Positions 21,502 to 31,392 of a DNA stretch of 33,436 nt are shown here, in pieces. Below the pieces are notes generated by a model. The model did no database searches and was not told the DNA's origin. It saw only the letters and a list, made by a program, of their open reading frames with translations. The position numbers and the translations under genes were made by a program. Position 1 is the stretch's first letter. Each line of letters begins with the position of its first letter. Origin of the DNA: Deltaproteobacteria bacterium. GTDB taxonomy: Bacteria > Desulfobacterota > Desulfomonilia > UBA1062. The stretch lies in the NCBI GenBank assembly GCA_029574005.1, contig JAKQBR010000340.1, positions 1-33,436 of the forward strand, in the 5' to 3' direction.

Positions 21502-23760
21502 CTATTCGGCTGTTCCCCCATCCCCGCCGCTCTCTCCATCCCCTGCCATGGATCGCTGTCTCTTGACGTGTGCCGCCACCAGTCGGATGGTCCCGTAATC
21601 GTATCTATTCTCCAGCGCTTCCTTGACCGGGGCGAGGTGGAGCTCCTGGCGGCCGTGGAATGCGGCGCTGATCTCAGCCACGGCCGTAGGGGCAACCAGG
21701 TCGGCGACGGCGACCTCGCCCTGTTCCACCCAGTGCGCCAGGTGTCCCTCGATGGTGATGCGCGTCAAACCGCGCTCGGCCGCGATTGCCTGGATGCTCT
21801 TGCCGGCCCTCAGCAGATCGAGGGTGATGCGCCGGGTGTCGGTCTTTTCGGCCTTCACGGCGGGGGGCTTGGCGGGCCGTGCCTCCGGCATCCTCTCGTG
21901 CCCCGGCATCGAGAGCCCGGCGCGGGTCAGCTCCCCATGGTTCAGGTGGGTCTGGGTCAAGGCCAGGGCCTTGTAGATCTTCTGGAGCTGGCCGTGGAAG
22001 AGGAGCTCCAGGCCGTGCAGCTCGCGAACATACTGTTTGACGCCTTTCTTCTGGCCCAAGAGGGCGCTGTGATCGATGATAGTGCGCGAGAAGCCTTTCA
22101 GGATCGGCTCGAAATAGCCCTTGGCCGCGGATACGCGATCGATCACGTGCGGCAGGCCCTTTTCGTGCTCCGGTCGCAGGGTGGCGCCCAGCTCCCTGAG
22201 GAAGCGCTCACCCACATCGCGCACGGGCTGGAGGTCTTGGGCAAGGTGTGTCGCCCAGTCCAGGTCTTTCTGTTTCTCTGAAAGCCTCGCGTCCATGGTG
22301 AAGGAGCGCAGGAAATAATCGATTTCACGGCAAAGCGGCTTGAAATCGAAGGCGTCCAGGACGACCTCCTTTAGGTAGGCCAGCGAAGCGCGCTCAAAGA
22401 CGGTCTGCTGCTCCACGGGACCCCTTGGCCGCCGCAGGAAGGATTGCAGGCTTGCATCGTGCGCGATGCCCTGGCGCTTGAAGGGCGCGGTCAGCACGAG
22501 CCCGTCCAGGGACCTCAGACGCGACAGGGCCACGTACGTCTGACCGGCGGCAAAGGACTGGGATACGTCGATGATGGCCTTGTCGAACGTCAGCCCCTGG
22601 CTCTTATGCACCGTGATGGCCCAGGCCAGCTTCAAGGGGAAGTGGGTGAAGGTGCCGATGACCTCTGATTCGATGGCGTTGCTTTCCGGGTTGAGGTTAA
22701 AGCGCTTGTTCTCCCAGGTATAGGTATCCACCCAGATGGATGGAGTGCCGTCTGGGAAGCCCACCTTGACGGCCTCGGGCCTGAGCTCCTCGACAATCCC
22801 GATCCGTCCGTTGAAGAACCTCTGCGCTCCGGATGGGTCGTTCTTGATGAACATGACCTGGGCCTGGGGCTTCAAGGTCAGGACAGGCTCGACCGGAAAA
22901 CTGTTTTCGTCGAATGCGTTCTCGATGACGGCCCGGTAGTGAAACGCCTGCCCGGGCAGCTGCCCCAGTTCCTCGCGGTTGACGCGGTCGGCCATGTGGT
23001 TGTGCGTGACCAGGTAGATGTAGCCGTCGCCGGGTGCTGCGCGGAATCCCGGGCGATGGCGAAGGTTGAGGGCGTCGATATCCTCGGGCCTCAGGCAGTT
23101 GTCGCGCACGCGGTTCAGGATGGTGATGAAGGCCGGGTCGCTCTGGCGGTAGACGGTCTCGAGCTCGATGGTGACGGGCGGTTTGCTTTTGAGGGCGGCG
23201 GCCTCGAAGAAAAACGGTGAGGCGTAATAGTCTTTCAGGACCTGCCACTCCGCGTCCTTGACCACGGGCGGCAATTGCTGCAGATCGCCGATGAAGAGGA
23301 CCTGCACCCCGCCGAAAGGCTCTGCGCGCTGGCGGATGCGTCGGAGCACCGTATCGACGGCATCCAGGAGGTCGGCCCGCAGCATGCTCACCTCGTCGAT
23401 GATCAGGAGCTCGAGTTTCTTCAGCAGGTTGCGCTTGGCGGCATGCATCCTCATGTGCCGCTCAAGCGTCCGCGGGGTGTTGATTTCAAAGTCCGGCGCC
23501 CGGTTGCCCGGGAGCTGATCCGTGGGGATAAAGGCCCCGAACGGCAGCTGGAACAGGGAGTGCAGGGTGACCCCTTCGGCGTTGATGGCCGCGATGCCCG
23601 TGGGCGCGGCCACGATGGTGTTCTTGTGGGTCAGGCGTGTGATGCTGCGCAGAAAGGTGGTCTTGCCCGTGCCCGCCCGTCCGGTCAGGAAGACATGCGC
23701 ATTGGTCTGGTTGATGAAGCGCGAGGTCACTTGCTCGGCCTGTTCATGAAGATCCGGCAT
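21502..23760 (-). CDS. PIF1-like/AAA ATP-dependent helicase with C-terminal helix-turn-helix domain
   Basis: VFLTGRAGTGKTTFLRSITRLTHKNTIVAAPTGIAAINAEGVTLHSLF...LLIIDEVSMLRADLLDAVD...VLFIGDLQQLPPVV...WAITVHKSQGLTFDKAIIDV...TYVALSRLRSLDGLVL; C-terminal ITLDLLRAGKSIQAIAAERGLTRITIEGHLAHWVEQGEV. Confidence 0.92.
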   Translation of the reverse strand: MPDLHEQAEQVTSRFINQTNAHVFLTGRAGTGKTTFLRSITRLTHKNTIVAAPTGIAAINAEGVTLHSLFQLPFGAFIPTDQLPGNRAPDFEINTPRTLERHMRMHAAKRNLLKKLELLIIDEVSMLRADLLDAVDTVLRRIRQRAEPFGGVQVLFIGDLQQLPPVVKDAEWQVLKDYYASPFFFEAAALKSKPPVTIELETVYRQSDPAFITILNRVRDNCLRPEDIDALNLRHRPGFRAAPGDGYIYLVTHNHMADRVNREELGQLPGQAFHYRAVIENAFDENSFPVEPVLTLKPQAQVMFIKNDPSGAQRFFNGRIGIVEELRPEAVKVGFPDGTPSIWVDTYTWENKRFNLNPESNAIESEVIGTFTHFPLKLAWAITVHKSQGLTFDKAIIDVSQSFAAGQTYVALSRLRSLDGLVLTAPFKRQGIAHDASLQSFLRRPRGPVEQQTVFERASLAYLKEVVLDAFDFKPLCREIDYFLRSFTMDARLSEKQKDLDWATHLAQDLQPVRDVGERFLRELGATLRPEHEKGLPHVIDRVSAAKGYFEPILKGFSRTIIDHSALLGQKKGVKQYVRELHGLELLFHGQLQKIYKALALTQTHLNHGELTRAGLSMPGHERMPEARPAKPPAVKAEKTDTRRITLDLLRAGKSIQAIAAERGLTRITIEGHLAHWVEQGEVAVADLVAPTAVAEISAAFHGRQELHLAPVKEALENRYDYGTIRLVAAHVKRQRSMAGDGESGGDGGTAE

Positions 23761-23859
23761 GCCATGATTATACCAACATTTCCCGGCAATCCGGAACGGT
23801 ATTTTCAGTGTCCGCTTCAGGCATGGATCGGCGTTTACTATTACATGCCTTGTGCAGTT

Positions 23860-23886
23860 TAACCCCGGCGTCGTTTATTCCGATAG
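23860..23886 (+). promoter_or_regulatory. Candidate sigma28 (FliA) promoter upstream of the chemoreceptor
   Basis: TAAC-N15-TCCGATAG against consensus TAAA-N15-GCCGATAA with exact spacing, 33 nt upstream of the GTG start. Confidence 0.6.
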
Positions 23887-23919
23887 AGACGGAAACACCA
23901 CATCGAGGAGACTATCTTC

Positions 23920-25593
23920 GTGGAAAAGACGAATTATAACAGCATGTTTTTTATCCGGCCGCTTCTCTTCCAGGAGCTCGTCACCTATATACTCTGCACT
24001 CCGTTCCTTGCCTTTTTCATTTACTTCTGCCTGCCCAGGGCGCACCCGTCGTTTCCGTATGCCATAATGCTGACCAATCTCCTGGTACCGTTTTCCACGG
24101 GCCTATCGGTCATCATCAAATATACGTTGACGCGGCCCATCATACGCGCCATGCAGGCCGACTGCGATAATGAAGCCATGCATCGGGCAGTCCGCCCGGC
24201 GGCATGGCTCCCCATCGTCGATGCTTGCGTGGTCGTCTTCCGATGGGTGGTGCTGACCAATGTGTGCGTGTCGCTGGTTTTGTTTCTGCAAGGGCATATC
24301 TATCTCCCGGAATTCCTCTTTTTATGCGCCATTATCGCCTGCACCGGATTTTCTCTCGTCACCCTGTATTATCTGGCGGCCGAGACAAGCCTGTTCCCAT
24401 TCTATCAAAAGATCGGCCGGTTTGATGTGCTTGAAAACGAGAAGGGGCTCGTCCGCATCGGCCTCGGCAAGAAATTGATCATTTCCAATCTCTTGACCGG
24501 CATGGTCCCCATAGTGTACTTGATCGCGGTTATTTTCATATCAGCGGCCACCAAGGTGGATCTTTCAGGGATGTGGGTGGGTTTTGTCCTGCTGTTCATT
24601 GAAACCATTGCCATGACGGTGATCAACAGCATGCTGATCATGCGCGGTTTTTCCGGTTCGGTTGGAGAGATGTCGCGCATATTGAAGGATATGGCGCAAG
24701 GCCAGGGAGACCTGACCCGGCGCCTTGAAATCAACGGCATCGATGAAGTGGGTGAGCTTGCCTACGGGTTCAATAGCTTTGTCGGAAACATGGATGAGGT
24801 GATTACCCAGGTGCGGGATGCCACCATGCGGGTATTCACCGCCAGCCATGAACTGAGCGCGAGCTCGCAGAGCGTGTCGCAGAATACCCAGGGACAGGCA
24901 TCGTCGGTCGAGGAGGTCGCCGCGGCCGTCGACGGGATGCACGCTTCCATCAACCTCAATACGAACCTTGTCCGGGACGGGAAAGAGACCGCCTTTGCGA
25001 TGAAAACGAGCGGAGATATTGGCAGCACGGTTTTTGGGGAACTGGCGCAGGCTATCGGCGAAATTTCCAGTGTATCACGCCGGATCGGTGATATCGTGAC
25101 CACGGTCAACGAGGTGGCCTTTCAAACCAATCTTCTGGCACTGAATGCCGCGGTGGAGGCAGCCCGCGCCGGAGAACAGGGCAGGGGGTTCGCGGTGGTC
25201 GCACAGGAGGTGCGCGCCTTGGCGGGACGTTCCGCCGAGGCGGCCCGGCAGATTAGAGGGCTTATTGAAGAAACGGTCGCGCGAATCAATACGGGGGATG
25301 AAATGATGAAAAAGGCCTCATCATCCTTAACCGAGATCATGTCCCACATGGGTTCTTTGGCGCGGATCATGGAGCAGATCGAAAGCTCATCCAATGAACA
25401 GGCGCACGGTATTGCCGAGCTTAACCAGGCCATAAACAGCATCGATTCTTCCACTCAGCACAATGCGGCTACCGTGGAGGAGCTTGCCGGCACAGCCGAG
25501 GCAATGCGCACCGAGGCCGACACCCTGACCGATATCGTCAGGCGCTTCAAGGTTTCGAAGAAAGTGCCCCCCTCCGCCGCTCCGACCTTATAA
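23920..25593 (+). CDS. Methyl-accepting chemotaxis protein, 6TM-HAMP-MCPsignal
   Basis: GTG start with GAGGAG; about six hydrophobic segments, HAMP ([37 protein letters not shown]), signalling hairpin ([54 protein letters not shown]). Confidence 0.95.
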   Translation: MEKTNYNSMFFIRPLLFQELVTYILCTPFLAFFIYFCLPRAHPSFPYAIMLTNLLVPFSTGLSVIIKYTLTRPIIRAMQADCDNEAMHRAVRPAAWLPIVDACVVVFRWVVLTNVCVSLVLFLQGHIYLPEFLFLCAIIACTGFSLVTLYYLAAETSLFPFYQKIGRFDVLENEKGLVRIGLGKKLIISNLLTGMVPIVYLIAVIFISAATKVDLSGMWVGFVLLFIETIAMTVINSMLIMRGFSGSVGEMSRILKDMAQGQGDLTRRLEINGIDEVGELAYGFNSFVGNMDEVITQVRDATMRVFTASHELSASSQSVSQNTQGQASSVEEVAAAVDGMHASINLNTNLVRDGKETAFAMKTSGDIGSTVFGELAQAIGEISSVSRRIGDIVTTVNEVAFQTNLLALNAAVEAARAGEQGRGFAVVAQEVRALAGRSAEAARQIRGLIEETVARINTGDEMMKKASSSLTEIMSHMGSLARIMEQIESSSNEQAHGIAELNQAINSIDSSTQHNAATVEELAGTAEAMRTEADTLTDIVRRFKVSKKVPPSAAPTL

Positions 25594-25629
25594 GGGCGCA
25601 ATCCGGGCCGATCTTCGCAGGGTGCGGAC

Positions 25630-26241
25630 CTAGTCTTTTTTCTTGGCCTCGGCGAGGAGGGCCTCCGGATCGAAGGCGTGCGGCTTCTCGAAAGGATACA
25701 GCTCGATGAACTCGAAGCGTTCCATGCAGATTTCCAGATAGAACGGGCGATGGCTGGCGGTCTCGAAGGCTACCTTGCGGTATTGGGGGTTCTGGATCGG
25801 CGCGTTGATCGAGACCATGAGCTCCTTGTTCAGCACGATCATCCTGGGCTGGTTTTGATTCACCGAGCACTGGAACTCCTTTTTGACCTCCACCTGAAAA
25901 TTGCCGATGATCTGGTTCATCAGTTCGCCCAAGGTGTTACCGACCTCATCCGAGGTATACAGGCTTGCCAGCTCCGCCTCCGGCATGCCCATGGAGAGCA
26001 TATAGGCGCGATAGATCTCCATGGCCGCCTCCTTCGAGAAGTTCATGACCACCAGACCGGAAAAGCCGCCGTCGAACAGGACGAAACAGCCGATATCGGG
26101 CTTCAGGCAGGTTTTGTCCACCTTCTGCACCATGGGCGAATAGGAGATCTTCGTCTGCGTGGCCATGCTGAGCACCGCATTGACCGAATCGCACAGGACC
26201 TTGAGCACGTCTTCGGTTGTCCTCGGCTTCTTTTCTTCCAT
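25630..26241 (-). CDS. CheX-like / DUF3334-type protein
   Basis: DIGCFVLFDGGFSGLVVMNFSKEAAMEIYRAYMLSMGMPEAELASLYTSDEVGNTLGELMNQIIGNFQVEVKKE: CheX/CheC-like D-E-xxN helix pattern. Confidence 0.65.
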   Translation of the reverse strand: MEEKKPRTTEDVLKVLCDSVNAVLSMATQTKISYSPMVQKVDKTCLKPDIGCFVLFDGGFSGLVVMNFSKEAAMEIYRAYMLSMGMPEAELASLYTSDEVGNTLGELMNQIIGNFQVEVKKEFQCSVNQNQPRMIVLNKELMVSINAPIQNPQYRKVAFETASHRPFYLEICMERFEFIELYPFEKPHAFDPEALLAEAKKKD

Positions 26242-26325
26242 GATCCGTCACCTCGCATCGGCAGGCATGGTTATCTGCCGCGGGCGGCCCCGGGCCCAGG
26301 GCAACCGATCGTCTCCCCGGGGTGT

Positions 26326-28485
26326 TTACGCCTCGTCCGCCTCTTCCAGAATTATCCGGCAGTCGGCCACGGTTGCGCCCTGGCCTTCCGCGTGCGCCAA
26401 TAAGGGGTTGATGTCGATCTCCTTGATCTGGGGGTGGTTCATCATGAGGTCCGAGAGACACACCAGCAACCGCTCCAGGGCCGCCAGATCGACCGCGGGT
26501 TTGCCGCGGTAGCCCTGCAGGATCTTGTAGCCCTTGATGCTGCGGATCATCCGGCGGCCTTCATTGCGGTTGATCGGCGCCAGGCGGAACTCCACATCCT
26601 TGAAGACCTCCACGAAGATGCCTCCCAGACCGAACATCAAAAGCGGTCCGAAGACAGGATAGCGATTGGCGCCTAAGATGATCTCCTCGCCCGCCGGGGC
26701 ATGTTTGACCACCAGCACGCCCGTTATTTCGGCCTTCGGGTCATACTGGGCGGCGCTGGCCATGATGCGCCGGTAGGCATCCCGCACCTCGTCCTCGGTC
26801 TTGAGGCCGACCGCGACGCCGCCGGCATCCGATTTATGCAGGATCTGGGGCGAGACGATCTTGAGGACCACCGGCAGGCCGATCTCGCGCGCCGCGGCCG
26901 CGGCCTCTTCCTCGCTGGTGCTCAAGCGGGTCGGCAGGACCGGGAAGGAGTAGCAGGCCAGCAGCTCGTTGCCTTCCAGCTCGCCCAGCTTGGTCTTGCC
27001 GGCGGCCAGGCAGGCCTGGATGATCTGTTCGGCCTTGGCTTTATCATGGCTGATAACAAGCGGCGCCATATGCTGGCGGTTCACCCAGCGCGAAAACCGG
27101 TACAGCGCGGCAAAGGCGTTGGCGGCGTTTTCCGGGAAGCGATACACCGGATAGCCGTATTCCTGGAGGTACTTGACGCCTTGCGAAACGTCCACCACCC
27201 CCATGAAGCAGCACAGGATCGGCTTGTTCGAGCGCTGGGCGATCTGCACGATCGCCTTGGCCGTATCCAGCGCATTGGTCATGGACTGCGGGGTCAGGAT
27301 GACCAGGGCGCCGTCGACGTTCTCATCGCTGATGACGGCCGCGAGGGCCTTCTCGTAGCGGTCATAGGGCGCATCGCCGATCACGTCCACGGGGTTGTGA
27401 ATGTTGGCGGTAGACGGCAGATGGCTGGCAAGGGCCTCGATGGTGTCGGGGTTGAAGCGGGCCAGTTCGAGACCCGCCGACATGGTCATGTCCGTGGCGA
27501 TGATCCCCGGGCCGCCGGCATTGGTGACGATGGCCACGCGGTTGCCGCCCGGGATCTTGCGGATGTGCTTGCCGAGGAGGCTGCGCTTCTTGAAGGCAAA
27601 CGCGCTGGCGAAGTCGAAGAGCTCGTCGATGGTATTGCAGCGGATGATGCCCGCCTGTTTGAAGATGGCATCGTAAATGGCCTCCGAACCGGCCAATGCC
27701 CCGGTATGCGAGGCGGCCGCCTGAGCCCCGGCGCTCGTGCGGCCTGATTTGATCGCCAGGATGGGGGTCGGCCTGCTTCCGGAGGTGATCTCCTTGACCT
27801 CATCGATGAATTCACGGCCGCGGCGCAGCTCTTCCAGATACATCATGATCACGTCGGTGTCGAAATCCTCATGGAGGTAGCGCAACAGATCGAGCTCGTC
27901 CACGTCGGCCTTGTTCCCGATGGAGATGAATTTCGAAAAGCCGAAGTCGCGGTCCGCGGCGAAGTCCAAAACCGATGTGCACAAGGCGCCGCTCTGGGAG
28001 ATGAAGGAGATGTTGCCCGGCTGCGGCATGCGTTTGGAGAAGCTGGCATTGAGCCGCACGCCCTCGATCGGGTTGATCACGCCCAGGCAGTTGGGGCCGA
28101 CCAGGCGCACGCCGGCCTCACGGCACTGCGCCACGATACGGTCCTCGATCTCGCGGCCTTCACCCCCGACCTCGCGAAAACCGGCGCTGACGATGACCAC
28201 GCCCTTGACCCCCTTTTCGATCACCTCCGCGATGGCCGGCAGGGCGAGCTTGGGCGGCAGGATCACGATCGCCAGGTCGACGGGCTCCGGTATAGCGAGG
28301 ATGCTCTTATAGGCCTTGTTGCTCAAAATGGCGTTGGCCGTGGGATTGACCGGGTAGAGCGTCCCGGTGAAACCGCCCTTGATGATGTTGGCAAAGATGT
28401 CATACCCGACCTTGCCCTTGGTGGTTGAGGCGCCCAGTACCGCTACCGATCGTGGTGAAAAAATGGCTTCAAGTTCGTGTGCCAT
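26326..28485 (-). CDS. Acetate/acyl-CoA ligase (ADP-forming), fused alpha-beta
   Basis: IFSPRSVAVLGASTTKGKVGYDIFANI...GPNCLGVINP...ISQSGALCTSVLDFAADRDFGFSKFISIGNKADVDELDLLRYL...SGRTSAGAQAAASHTGALAGSEAIYDAIFKQAGII...ATP-grasp LPVVLKIVSPQILHKSDAGGVAVGL. Confidence 0.95.
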   Translation of the reverse strand: MAHELEAIFSPRSVAVLGASTTKGKVGYDIFANIIKGGFTGTLYPVNPTANAILSNKAYKSILAIPEPVDLAIVILPPKLALPAIAEVIEKGVKGVVIVSAGFREVGGEGREIEDRIVAQCREAGVRLVGPNCLGVINPIEGVRLNASFSKRMPQPGNISFISQSGALCTSVLDFAADRDFGFSKFISIGNKADVDELDLLRYLHEDFDTDVIMMYLEELRRGREFIDEVKEITSGSRPTPILAIKSGRTSAGAQAAASHTGALAGSEAIYDAIFKQAGIIRCNTIDELFDFASAFAFKKRSLLGKHIRKIPGGNRVAIVTNAGGPGIIATDMTMSAGLELARFNPDTIEALASHLPSTANIHNPVDVIGDAPYDRYEKALAAVISDENVDGALVILTPQSMTNALDTAKAIVQIAQRSNKPILCCFMGVVDVSQGVKYLQEYGYPVYRFPENAANAFAALYRFSRWVNRQHMAPLVISHDKAKAEQIIQACLAAGKTKLGELEGNELLACYSFPVLPTRLSTSEEEAAAAAREIGLPVVLKIVSPQILHKSDAGGVAVGLKTEDEVRDAYRRIMASAAQYDPKAEITGVLVVKHAPAGEEIILGANRYPVFGPLLMFGLGGIFVEVFKDVEFRLAPINRNEGRRMIRSIKGYKILQGYRGKPAVDLAALERLLVCLSDLMMNHPQIKEIDINPLLAHAEGQGATVADCRIILEEADEA

Positions 28486-28716
28486 ACGGACCTCCTTGCG
28501 GGTCTCCCTGCGCCCGTCTGCCGCGGGATCGTATGCTGCATGTCTGATAGCCTACTGCGCTCCCCCAAGTCAAGACCCCTCATGGGGGGGCGGTGGCTAA
28601 GGTCGCCGCCCAGGCCCTTGGCAAATCGACGGCGGGGCAGATCGATGCGCCGCGGCCGTTTTTAGGAAAGCCGGGGGGGCGGTCCCGCAATGATCCCTTG
28701 TGGTCGTAATAGACAC

Positions 28717-28745
28717 TTGACATATATAGAGGTGTAAAATAAAAT
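28717..28745 (+). promoter_or_regulatory. Candidate sigma70 promoter TTGACA-N17-TAAAAT
   Basis: Perfect -35, 5/6 -10, 17-nt spacer in AT-rich DNA upstream of the CTERM protein gene. Confidence 0.65.
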
Positions 28746-28844
28746 AATAAATACATCAATCGTCACACCATTGGATAAATAATACCATGAAGAGGGGGGA
28801 TTATGGCCACTCGAAGGGGTTGTACGGTCGCGGCGGAAATTCTG

Positions 28845-29489
28845 ATGCGGTCTCTTGTGCTTGTCCTGCTTTCTTTTCTCTTGCCGAGTCCTGTGAAGGC
28901 GGACTTGTTCTTTTCCGAGTATATCGAGGGTTCATCGAACAACAAGGCGCTTGAGATCTACAACGGCACGGGTTCGTCTATCGATCTGACGGATGGCAAC
29001 TATGCCATTAAGCTCTATTTCAATGGCGCTACGAATCCTGGACTATCCATTCCCTTGAATGGAAGCCTTGCGAATGGCGATGTGTTCGTTGTCGCGCACT
29101 CGTCCGCTCAGGCTGAATTCCTGGCGCAAGCAGATCAAACCGTTGGCGCTACGCTGTTTAACGGCGATGACGCGATCGCGCTTTTCAAGGGCACGGAAAT
29201 CATAGACGTCATCGGGCAGATTGGTTTTGATCCCGGCACGGAATGGGGCACTGGAGTGATCAGCACGGCCGACAATACACTGCGACGGAAGCCGTCGGTC
29301 ATGGTCGGAGACCCGATCGGGTCGGACGCCTTTGATCCGTCAATCGAGTGGGAAGGCTTTGCTACGGACACCGTTGACGGCCTGGGGGCCCACGCAGGCG
29401 CCAGCCCTGTCCCTGTCCCCGCCGCCATCTGGCTCTTCGGCCCCGGCCTCATGGGGCTTCTTGGCCTCAAGCGAAGAATGCAACGCTGA
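28845..29489 (+). CDS. Exported lamin-tail-domain-like protein with VPxxA/PEP-CTERM sorting signal
   Basis: Signal peptide [60 protein letters not shown] resembles LTD of secreted nucleases; C-terminus [24 protein letters not shown] is motif, TM, basic tail. ORF track start is 28803. Confidence 0.85.
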   Translation: MRSLVLVLLSFLLPSPVKADLFFSEYIEGSSNNKALEIYNGTGSSIDLTDGNYAIKLYFNGATNPGLSIPLNGSLANGDVFVVAHSSAQAEFLAQADQTVGATLFNGDDAIALFKGTEIIDVIGQIGFDPGTEWGTGVISTADNTLRRKPSVMVGDPIGSDAFDPSIEWEGFATDTVDGLGAHAGASPVPVPAAIWLFGPGLMGLLGLKRRMQR

Positions 29490-29601
29490 GCGTTCACCCT
29501 CTTCAGGCTTTAACATGGATCTTCCTTCTCCCCCACCCTGGCGGGACGGGGCAGGGAAGGAGAGGCCGATCCAACAAGAGGCGTGCCCTCTGGCGAGGGT
29601 C

Positions 29602-29768
29602 TCAGAGCTCGCGCGCCGTCTTGTAGGCACTGTGCACGGCGTGGGCGATGCGGCCAACCCTGAACGCGTCGCCAATGGATGAGACGGCCGGCACATACGG
29701 GCGTATCGCATCCGCCAGATTGTTGCCCCGCACACCCACGGAAAGCACCACCCGGCTGGCGGCGTGCA
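29602..29768 (-). pseudogene. C-terminal remnant of an FAD/NAD(P)-binding NADH:flavin oxidoreductase (2-enoate / 2,4-dienoyl-CoA reductase-like)
   Basis: Minus-strand translation VHAASRVVLSVGVRGNNLADAIRPYVPAVSSIGDAFRVGRIAHAVHSAYKTAREL*, resembling the terminal 'VVLSxGVRPNN...xxIGDAxxxxxIxxAVxxAYxxA' end of that family. No start codon; it begins at the amidohydrolase stop. Confidence 0.7.
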
Positions 29769-31073
29769 CTAATGGTCGTTGCGGTACACCACCCCGTCCT
29801 TCATGACAAAAACGACCTGTTCGGTGACGGAGATGTCTTCAAACGGGTTGCCGGACATGGCGACGATATCCGCGCGTTTTCCCGGCGCGATGATACCGGT
29901 GTTCAGGTCGAGCAGCTCAGCCGCCATGGATGTTCCCGCCTTGAGCGCGCGCAAAGGGCTAATCCCGTTTTGCACCATTTCTGAAAACTCCTTGGCGCCG
30001 TTTACCGAATAATCAAATGTCCCGAGGTCCGTGCCCAGCGCGATCTTGACATTGCTCTTGGCCACATTCCTGGCGCATTCCAGCAGCTGGCTGCAATACT
30101 TGACCGCCTTGGCCCGCGCCCATTCCGGGTCTTCCATGTTGATATGGCCTTTACAGGTTTCGCGGGCATTGCGCACCACCGCGTATTGGGTGGGCACCAG
30201 ATAGATGCCCTTTGACGCCAGCATCTGCAGCGTTTCCACCGACGAGAGGCTGCCGTGCTCGACGGAACGCACGCCCGCGCCAGCCGCCATGCGCACCGCC
30301 TTGTCCCCGTAGGCATGCACGAACACGGGCTTTCCCAAGCCTTTAGCCGCGGCCACGATGGCGTTCATTTCTTCCTGCGAATAGGAGACATCTTCGGGCC
30401 CGTCGCTGGGAGACAGGAAGCCGCCGCTGCCGGCGAACTTGATCCAGTCCACGCCGTGGCGCGCCTCATCGTGCACGGCGCGCCGCAGAGCGTCGACCCC
30501 TTCGACGACCGAGACCTGTTCCATGATGATGCCGTTTCTTGTCTGGCCGCTAAAGTCAAAGTGGCCGCCCACGGCCGAGAGCATATGCCCGCCGCTGATG
30601 ATCTTGGGCCCTCGAATGGCGCCCGATTCGATCGCGGTTCTCAGCACCGGGGTGATCCACGATACGATGCTGAAGTCGCCGGCATCGCGCACCGTGGTGA
30701 ACCCGTTGTGCAGCAGCATCTGGCAGGCGTTAACCCCGGCCAGGGTCAGCGCGGCGTCATTCATGCCCGCAAAGGCGTTGATGATCCGGATATTGCCGGT
30801 CAGATGCAAATGGCAGTCGATGAATCCGGGCATGACGAACTGCCTGGACAGGTCGATTATCTCGGCGCCTTCGGGCCGGACGACTTTGCTCCCGACCGCG
30901 GTTATGGTGCCGTCCTTCACCACGATCTCGGCATACCCGAGCGGCTTGGGCGCCAGCCCGTCCCAATAATTGCCGGCCAGGATAACCGTGGCCGGTTGGG
31001 GCGCCGCCGCGAGGGCGGTGCCACCGAACGACATGAGGACCATGAGCAGCAAACCCGAAAGCAATCTTGGCAT
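29769..31073 (-). CDS. Exported amidohydrolase family protein (imidazolonepropionase-like)
   Basis: Signal peptide MPRLLSGLLLMVLMSFGGTALAA; IDLSRQFVMPGFIDCHLHLTGN...NGFTTVRDAGDF...VFVHAYGDKAVRMAAGAGVRSVEHGS...ALGTDLGTFDYSV...GIIAPGKRADIVAMSGNPFEDI. Confidence 0.93.
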   Translation of the reverse strand: MPRLLSGLLLMVLMSFGGTALAAAPQPATVILAGNYWDGLAPKPLGYAEIVVKDGTITAVGSKVVRPEGAEIIDLSRQFVMPGFIDCHLHLTGNIRIINAFAGMNDAALTLAGVNACQMLLHNGFTTVRDAGDFSIVSWITPVLRTAIESGAIRGPKIISGGHMLSAVGGHFDFSGQTRNGIIMEQVSVVEGVDALRRAVHDEARHGVDWIKFAGSGGFLSPSDGPEDVSYSQEEMNAIVAAAKGLGKPVFVHAYGDKAVRMAAGAGVRSVEHGSLSSVETLQMLASKGIYLVPTQYAVVRNARETCKGHINMEDPEWARAKAVKYCSQLLECARNVAKSNVKIALGTDLGTFDYSVNGAKEFSEMVQNGISPLRALKAGTSMAAELLDLNTGIIAPGKRADIVAMSGNPFEDISVTEQVVFVMKDGVVYRNDH

Positions 31074-31357
31074 GTGTTCCTCCTTTCTATGCTCACACCA
31101 TCGCGGGCGTTCGCCCTATCACCCGTGCATGCGCCCGGCGCTTACAGCCTCGAGCGGCTATCTCTCCCGGAAGTGAATGCGACGGCATCTTTTCTCGAAA
31201 GGCCTTGCTCGGGGGACATTAGCATAAAGAAGGGCATCCTTGAAGACGATGTTGAATGCCCCCAAAGACCATGCGCCAAGGTGCATGGCTTCGGTACGTC
31301 CTTGGCCTGGGAAACCAAGCTGAGCGGGCCGGCCTTGTCGGTATCCAGCCAGGGCAT

Positions 31358-31383
31358 GCCGGGGAGGCGGCCGCCTCCCCGGC
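31358..31383. terminator. Perfect 26-bp palindrome GCCGGGGAGGCGGCCGCCTCCCCGGC downstream of the membrane protein gene
   Basis: Uninterrupted dyad, 9 nt past the stop of the 31393 (-) gene; no U-tract. Confidence 0.55.
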
Positions 31384-31392
31384 CACGGTGTT

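Noticed and set aside
23761-23919. c-di-GMP riboswitch upstream of the chemoreceptor
   Set aside because: No GEMM-type core was recognisable; the sequence is better explained by a sigma28-like promoter.
26701-27747. 348-aa plus ORF opposite the ADP-forming synthetase
   Set aside because: Shadow of a well-conserved minus-strand gene; composition typical of antisense frames.
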